Shown here one piece after another: positions 57,884 to 64,000 of a stretch of DNA of 64,000 nucleotides (its first letter is position 1; each line of letters begins with the position of its first letter). Below the pieces are notes generated by a model. It was not told the origin of the DNA. It did not search any database and saw only the letters and a program-made list of their open reading frames with translations. This DNA is from Rutidosis leptorrhynchoides (lineage: Eukaryota > Streptophyta > Magnoliopsida > Asterales > Asteraceae). Made by a program: the position numbers and the translations under genes. The DNA lies in NCBI RefSeq assembly GCF_046630445.1, contig NC_092333.1, positions 338,695,001 through 338,759,000 of the forward strand, read 5' to 3'.

Positions 57884-59881
57884 TGATGTTATGTGAGGTG
57901 TATATGAAATAGCTTATATTTTACTAGGAAATACTATTAAATACGATACAATTTTACACAAGATATTTATTTATTTATAGAATGGATATACTTAAACCTT
58001 GCTACAACACTTATAGGCAGTGTATCTAATCGTACAGTAGTGTAGTTTTTAGTAAGTCCGGTTCGTTCCACAGGGAATCTTTTAATCAAAGCTTAACGCT
58101 ATATTAGTTTTATTTTATAAAAATACAAATATACATATAAGTAATATTATTATTATAAAGGGGGGTTTTTTTACCGTTTAATGACCGGTTTGTCGATTTT
58201 AAAACTTAAGTTGCAGTTAAAACCAAATGTAAAATAATAAAAATAAATACAAGTTAATTTAAAGCGTAAAATAAATAACGATAATGAAATTGCGATAAAT
58301 AAAAGTGCGATAAAATAAAATTGCGATAATTAAAAAGTATGATAATTAAAAGTGTAATTAAATACAATAACAATAAATAAAAGTGAGATAATTAGAAGTG
58401 CAATTAAATATAAAATAAAGGAAATTAAATATGAAATAAAAGAATTATGCTTATTTAAACTTCCGTAATCATGATGTTTGACGTGTTGATTTTAGTTTTA
58501 TGCCCATGGGTTAATTGTCCTTTGTCCTGGATTATTTAATATGTCCGTCTGGTTTTTGTCCATAACAGTCCATCAGTCATAAATATAAAGTGCGAGTATC
58601 CTCGTCAAATTATCCTTATACCCGAAGTTAAATATTCCAACTAATTGGGGACTTAAACTGTAACAAGATTTTAATACTTTGTTTAATAATTACACCAGGT
58701 TATCGACTGCGTATAACCCAAGGTTTTAATACTTTGTTAACAATTATGCCAAGTGTCCTTGTACATAATTTCACCCCTGTTTTAATAATTCTAGTGGCTA
58801 TTAATCCATACCCGTGTCCGGTTAAATGAACGATTATTCGTACATATAAATATCCCGCCCATCGTGTCCGATTGAGTGTATATGGTTATTTATAGGGACG
58901 TCCAATTGTAAATCTTTATATTAAAATTAACAAACTATCATTTAGTTAAACAAATATAAAGCCCATTAATAGCCCATAGTCTAATTTCCACAAGTGTCGT
59001 TTTTTTGTCCAAACCCCAATTATGGTACAAAGCCCAATTACCCAATTTTAGTAATTAGCCCAACATCATGATTACTTCGTTTTAAATAAGCATAATAATA
59101 ACTTAGCTATGAGACATTAAATTAAAAAGGTTGAACATAACTTACAATGATTAAAAATAGCGTAGCGTTATACGGACAGAATTTCGACTTACACCCTTAC
59201 AACATTCGCTAACATACCCTTATTATTAGGATTTAAAATTAAAATTAAAATTAAAATATAAATATATATATATTACGTATATATTGAGAGAGAGATAGAT
59301 TGATTTATGATATTAAAAATGATCAGAATTCATTGGGTTTTATAGGGATTTGAATCCAGGGAATCTCCACGACTCGCGGCCCTTTCCTTCTTCAAACTCC
59401 GCGAGTCGCGGAGTTTTTTTTACAGCTCACCAAGCCTTGGCTCCTAGCTTGTCGACGGATTATATAAATAAATATAATATATAAATAATTTTAGTAATTA
59501 TTTAAATATTATATTATATTTATGTGCATAGTTGACTTGTAATCTTTTGTCCGTTGCGTCGAGCGTTGAGAGTTGACTCTGGTCCCGGTTCCGGATTTTC
59601 GAACGTCCTTGCGTACAATTTAATATCTTATACTTTGCGTTTTGAATCTTGTACTCTTGTAATTTTGAGACATTTCTTATCAATAATTGGAACCTCTTTG
59701 ATTGTATTTTGTACTTTTGAGCTTTTTGGTCGTTTGCGTCTTCAATTCGTCGAATCTGTCTTTTGTCTTCACCTTTTATTATTTAAACGAATATCACTTG
59801 TAAATAGGACAATTGCAACTAAAAGCTTGTCTTTCTTGAGGAATAATGCTATAAAATATATGTTCGTTTTTAGCATTATCA
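57884..59881 (-). repeat. Athila-type solo LTR nested in the solo LTR
   Basis: 1998 bp, TGATGTTATG...GCATTATCA in plus-strand reading, flanked by perfect ACTGT (57879-57883 and 59882-59886). It shares with the other Athila LTRs the GGCAGTGTATC and GTTCCACAGGGAA block near its U5 end (58017-58078). Confidence 0.9.
59338..59413 (-). promoter_or_regulatory. CGCG palindromes and TATA box of the nested Athila solo LTR
   Basis: A perfect 17-base palindrome CTCCGCGAGTCGCGGAG (59397-59413) and a half copy CGACTCGCGG (59370-59379), then on the minus strand TATAAAA at 59344-59338. Confidence 0.55.
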
Positions 59882-60231
59882 ACTGTGCAACCGTTGAATA
59901 CTGGTCGTCCAGTCCGGTTGGGGTTGTCAGGCCCGATAGATCTATCAACAGGATTCGCGTTTACAATACCTCATGTAAATAGTAGTTACCAAGTTACAGG
60001 GAAGTATGCCAGTGGTACAACTCAACGTAGAATATATATTTTTAATCACTTGTGTCCATAACGTAAATCATAAAATGCATGTATTCTCATCCCGAAATAT
60101 TTAGAGTTTAAAAGTGGGACTATATACTCACTTTTGCCTTGAAGGTATTTATCACGACTTGGTCTCCGATAGATATCACGAACCTAACCATATATATAAT
60201 ATATAAACATATTTTCTTTTTAGGTAATCGT

Positions 60232-60235
<4 letters not shown>

Positions 60236-60314
<79 letters not shown>
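60236..60314. repeat. (AT)n microsatellite
   Basis: About 39 AT units within the solo LTR of the large family, at a position comparable to the TA tracts at 16745-16822. Confidence 0.97.
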
Positions 60315-60316
<2 letters not shown>

Positions 60317-62252
60317 TTTTAATACTTTTAATATTTTCTTAGTCCGTAGTTAGCAGTCCGATGTTAGTGGTCCACAATTAGTTGCTTAAATAAAATAAAT
60401 AAAGACCCCATCGTATTCGTATTGATCAGAATTAATCTCGACCCATGGTACCATGTTGTCAAGTGACGTGTTGCGTACATAAAGTACCGTGTTGTCAAAT
60501 GACGTGTTGCGTACAATCATGAGGTCTTATGATTAATCTTCTCGTGTTGTTTACGGGTGGTCCTGAAATATATAAAATCAAATCATAAGTAAATATATAT
60601 GAAATATCATATTAATTAGAAAATATATGATTAATTTAATTTTTCTCCAAATATTTTCGTAGCTAAACTAGCTTCGGATACCCGATCTTGTTTTAGTCGT
60701 AGTTTCCTCATTACAACTCCGTTTTTGTTGGTTTAACTTGCCACTTCCTTGGATCGAATCAAATTTTAAGAATATGAACTGAAAATACCTTAGGTTGTAT
60801 TCGAAATCACAGGTTATAGGTCAAACTTTGGTGAAACTTATGAAAGTGATCATTTTCCATCATAAAAACAACATTTAATGATCATTTTTCTAAAAATACT
60901 TACACTTTGAGTTAAACCATGAAATTTTTATGTGTTAACATATTCATAAGAAATATCATTTTTCCAGAACATAAACTTCCAATTCAAAGTTAAAGATAGT
61001 TTTTAATTACCCAACCCAAAACAGTCCCCGATTGCACTCCGACGACGTAGATTCAGTTTTTAAGATGTTCTTTGTAAAACCAAGTTATATCTTGTTAAGT
61101 TAGCATATCATTATGATATATTACAGGTCTTGAAGTGTTTTAAAAGTTAAGTTAGAAGGATCTATTTAGTTTGAAAACAAGTTTGAAATCATTCAAACTA
61201 TGTTCTTGTTGTTAAAATTTTACAACACAAAATAAGATAGCTATATAAATATGAATCGAATAAGGTTATGAAAAAGGTTACTACCTCAAGTTACTTAGAC
61301 AAAGTTACTGTAAGAGATGAGAAAAATCCTAGAATCAAAAGAGTGGTGGAGTTGGATTGAAAGGTTGGAAGTAAACTTGTTTACTTGAAAGGATTTTTGA
61401 AGTGTTCTTGAATGGATTTTCTTATGATGATTAAGGGTTGTTTTTGAAGCTAGATCTTCATGGTTATGTGCTGAGATTGTGAAGAACACTTAAGGTTCCT
61501 AAGAGTGTATTTTTGGTTAGAGAAAATGTGTAGTAAAAATGAAATTGGAATGGAGTATAAATGGTGGTGAAAAGATGTATAAATTTGTAATATTGTGCAA
61601 AAGTCTTGTAATATGCCAAATTGATTAATCATGCATGCTAAGATCCAAAATTGGCTAACTCATGGCTGCTAATAAAATGATTGTGATGTGTATATACTAA
61701 TAGTAAATACGTATAGAAGCTGGGTATGATACGGGTACATATACCCTAGATATACGTATAAAAATCTTGAGAAAACGGAACGAGGATTCAAATATAGCTA
61801 TCTTTTGTAAATATACTTATATTGTTTTATGTATATAAATCCTTCAAAAGTGATTAAATACATATTTATACGATACTTGTATAAGTATTATAGGTTAAAG
61901 GTATATATGTCAAATAACGTTACGTATAGTTATCATTTTGAAAACTTAAGTTAGTAGTCTCAAAATATACTTATAACTCATTGTTATTAGTACACAATGA
62001 GGTGTTAAACCATTCTTAGATCATGTTAAATATATAAAAATACATATATATACACAAACGTATAATTATCGTATGTTATATAGTTCGTGATATCATCGGT
62101 CAAATTGGACGGTCAAACGTTGTGTAAAACTCTTTTCAAAAACATAAGTCTCAACAATTTAGATTACTTATCATGTTGGTAAGGTTTAATTTATGTAAAT
62201 ATTAATCTCATAGGTATAAAATGATCGGAAAAATCCGGGTCGTTACAATGTT

Positions 62253-63255
62253 AGCATATTTTGCTATTCTTATTATTATTTTGCTGCTATGTGCATTTGA
62301 ATTTCATATAGCATGTCATATGAAATGATGTTTGTCTTAAACTGATTTTTGATTATGCAATGAACTGTAATTCGTCGTCCGTTGTTCGTAATACCCCATC
62401 ACAGTATTCTCCTTTATGAATCTAAAGTATACTGCTAAATAAATGTCATTGTGTTATTCAGTTTAAAAATTGTATATCTGGCCTGTAGCTGATCAAAACA
62501 TGTAAAATGTTTATGATTACTGCGTAAACAACTTATCCATTCTCCGTTCTGCATTAGCTGAATTATGTTATGAAGAAATATCGAGAAGTCTTTTGATAAC
62601 TTCTGGAATAGGATGTGAATGAATCATAATGATGGTATTCTGTCTATATGTTATAAAAATTGATAAATGTGTTAGAGATAATTCTGTTTATGGAACTAGC
62701 AATGTTCCGTCTAGCGTGTTGCGCTTAGGTTTTGTGCGGCTTTATAAAATATACTTGTATTTAATGTTTTCTGTTTACAAGTTATAAATGGATTTATGCC
62801 GTTGTGATAAACCATTCTGTATGTCATGACATTATGAGATCTTTAGTTTTGCCTCGGTGCCCTCTAGCGAAGTAAATACTTTACGCTAGCCGATCCCTTG
62901 TGTCTATAATGTTGACACAAGAGCTTCTACCATCGGGGGCATAAAAATGCCTTGCCTTATGTGGGTAGGAATGAATGCCATGCTTTACATTCGAACGCGT
63001 AATGCTGTGCGTAAGAAAAATTTAAAATTTTATTGATAATACTGTCACACATACAACATTTTTGTGTAATATCTTCGCATGGGGTGATCAAGTCCTAATT
63101 AGAAAATTACAAAAAGTGTATTGTGTTGTTGCCTGAACTGATGAAAATTAAAAATGTGATAAAAACTGTTCTGCGAGATTCATGATGTTATACTGTCGTC
63201 CGTGTACCGTATTGCGTCCTGCTTTCAATGTTGCCACTTTTTAGGTGGTTTGAAG
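62253..63255 (-). other. Tat#2 spacer, right part
   Basis: No gene. It shares a motif block with the Tat#1 spacer (about 62890-63000 versus 42225-42330). A TTGTGTC...GACACAAG inverted repeat lies at 62897-62921. Confidence 0.5.
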
Positions 63256-64000
63256 TGAAATGTCCCGTTCATATTGATTATAAACGTTCCATATTAATTG
63301 ATTTCGTTGCGAGGTTTTGACCTCTATATGAGACGTTTTTCAAAGACTGCATTCATTTTTAAAACAAACCATAACCTTTATTTCATAAATAAAGGTTTAA
63401 AAAGCTTTACGTAGATTATCAAATAATGATAATCTAAAATATCCTGTTTACACACGACCATTACATAATGGTTTACAATACAAATATGTTACATCGAAAT
63501 CAGTTTCTTGAATGCAGTTTTTACACAATATCATACAAATATGGACTCCAAATCTTGTCCTTATTTTAGTATGCAACATCGGAAGCTCTTAGTATTCACC
63601 TGAGAATAAACATGCTTTAAACGTCAACAAAAATGTTGGTGAGTTATAGGTTTAACCTATATATATCAAATCGTAACAATAGACCACAAGATTTCATATT
63701 TCAATACACATCCCATACATAGAGATAAAAATCATTCATATGGTGAACACCTGGTAACCGACATTAACAAGATGCATATATAAGAATATCCCCATCATTC
63801 CGGGACACCCTTCGGATATGATATAAATTTCGAAGTACTAAAGCATCCTATACTTTGGATGGGGTTTGTTAGGCCCAATAGATCTATCTTTAGGATTCGC
63901 GTCAATTAGGGTGTCTGCTCCCTAATTCTTAGATTACCAGACTTAATAAAAAGGGGCATATTTGATTTCGATAATTCAACCATAGAATGTAGTTTCACTT
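63256..64000 (-). repeat. LTR of the large LTR family, running out of the window
   Basis: On the minus strand it ends ACGGGACATTTCA at 63256. The sequence parallels 12300-13050 and, on the other strand, 33000-33712. The rest is beyond base 64000. Confidence 0.8.

Larger units (their letters stand above)
57312..62247 (-). repeat. Solo LTR of the large LTR family, containing a second solo LTR
   Basis: On the minus strand TGTAACGACCCGG (62247) to TTATGACA (57312), flanked by perfect ATGTT (57307-57311 and 62248-62252). Its ends match 17009/12300 and 30126/33712. No internal element sequence is present, so an LTR-LTR recombination removed it. Without the nested insertion it is about 2.93 kb. Confidence 0.88.
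53928..63255 (-). mobile_element. Tat-lineage element #2, minus strand, 3' part
   Basis: In plus-strand order: 3' LTR, polypurine tract, antisense gene, spacer with a nested solo LTR, then another LTR insertion at 63256. The gag-pol end lies beyond the window. The LTR is a different family from Tat#1 although the layout is the same. Confidence 0.75.

Noticed and set aside
59554-59982. 142-codon plus-strand frame across the inner/outer LTR border
   Set aside because: It crosses the boundary of two insertions (59881) and has no motif.

Overview
This is a transposon-dense, AT-rich stretch of a plant nuclear genome. The one clear host gene is a four-exon monosaccharide/H+ symporter (STP1/STP12-like) on the minus strand at 48163-51096. 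The GT-AG introns, Athila- and Tat-type Ty3/gypsy retrotransposons, Stowaway MITEs and a tRNA-derived SINE all say higher plant. The repeat families look to me like those of Asteraceae, but that is recall, not something I could search.

Left block, 1-17009. An Athila-lineage element on the plus strand (the window opens inside its pol) has RT-RNase H, a broken integrase, a small zinc-ribbon-like ORF, an env-like gene with its own promoter and intron, a polypurine tract, and a long 3' LTR ending at 10856. It sits inside a large minus-strand LTR element (10857-17009; primer-binding site at 12286, LTR 12300-17009). That element in turn interrupts a LINE remnant (17010-17919).

Middle block, 17920-45362. 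A minus-strand Tat-lineage element (Tat#1) has its 3' LTR at 17920, a decayed antisense gene at 19095-21007, and gag, protease, primer-binding site and 5' LTR stub at 43043-45362. I find no RT, RNase H or integrase in it. It is split by a composite insertion (21274-41996) flanked by ATGCT. The composite holds a minus-strand Athila element with two 1637-bp LTRs (33865-41996) and a promoter-leader-intron fragment ('segment X', 21274-22350 plus 33713-33858). X is itself split by a second large LTR element (22351-33712).

Gene island, 45363-52440. Small repeats (LINE-like 5' end, microsatellites, a Helitron-like hairpin, a tandem duplication carrying a SINE) lie downstream of the sugar transporter. 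Two abutting Stowaway-like MITEs lie upstream of its promoter.

Right block, 52440-64000. A gag-end fragment of a plus-strand Tat element (Tat#3) is cut by a minus-strand Tat element (Tat#2). Tat#2 has a 614-bp 3' LTR (53928-54541) and a four-exon antisense gene (54965-57239) whose introns all keep phase. Its spacer holds a solo LTR (57312-62247) that contains another solo LTR (57884-59881), each with a perfect 5-bp target duplication. A further LTR starts at 63256 and runs out of the window.

The most interesting pattern is a promoter grammar. Each Athila-type LTR here carries short perfect palindromes built as CGCG-N(1-3)-CGCG, and in each LTR at least one cluster lies upstream of a TATA-like box. 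The sequence of the palindrome differs between families. Within a family the same palindrome recurs in front of the internal env-gene promoter.
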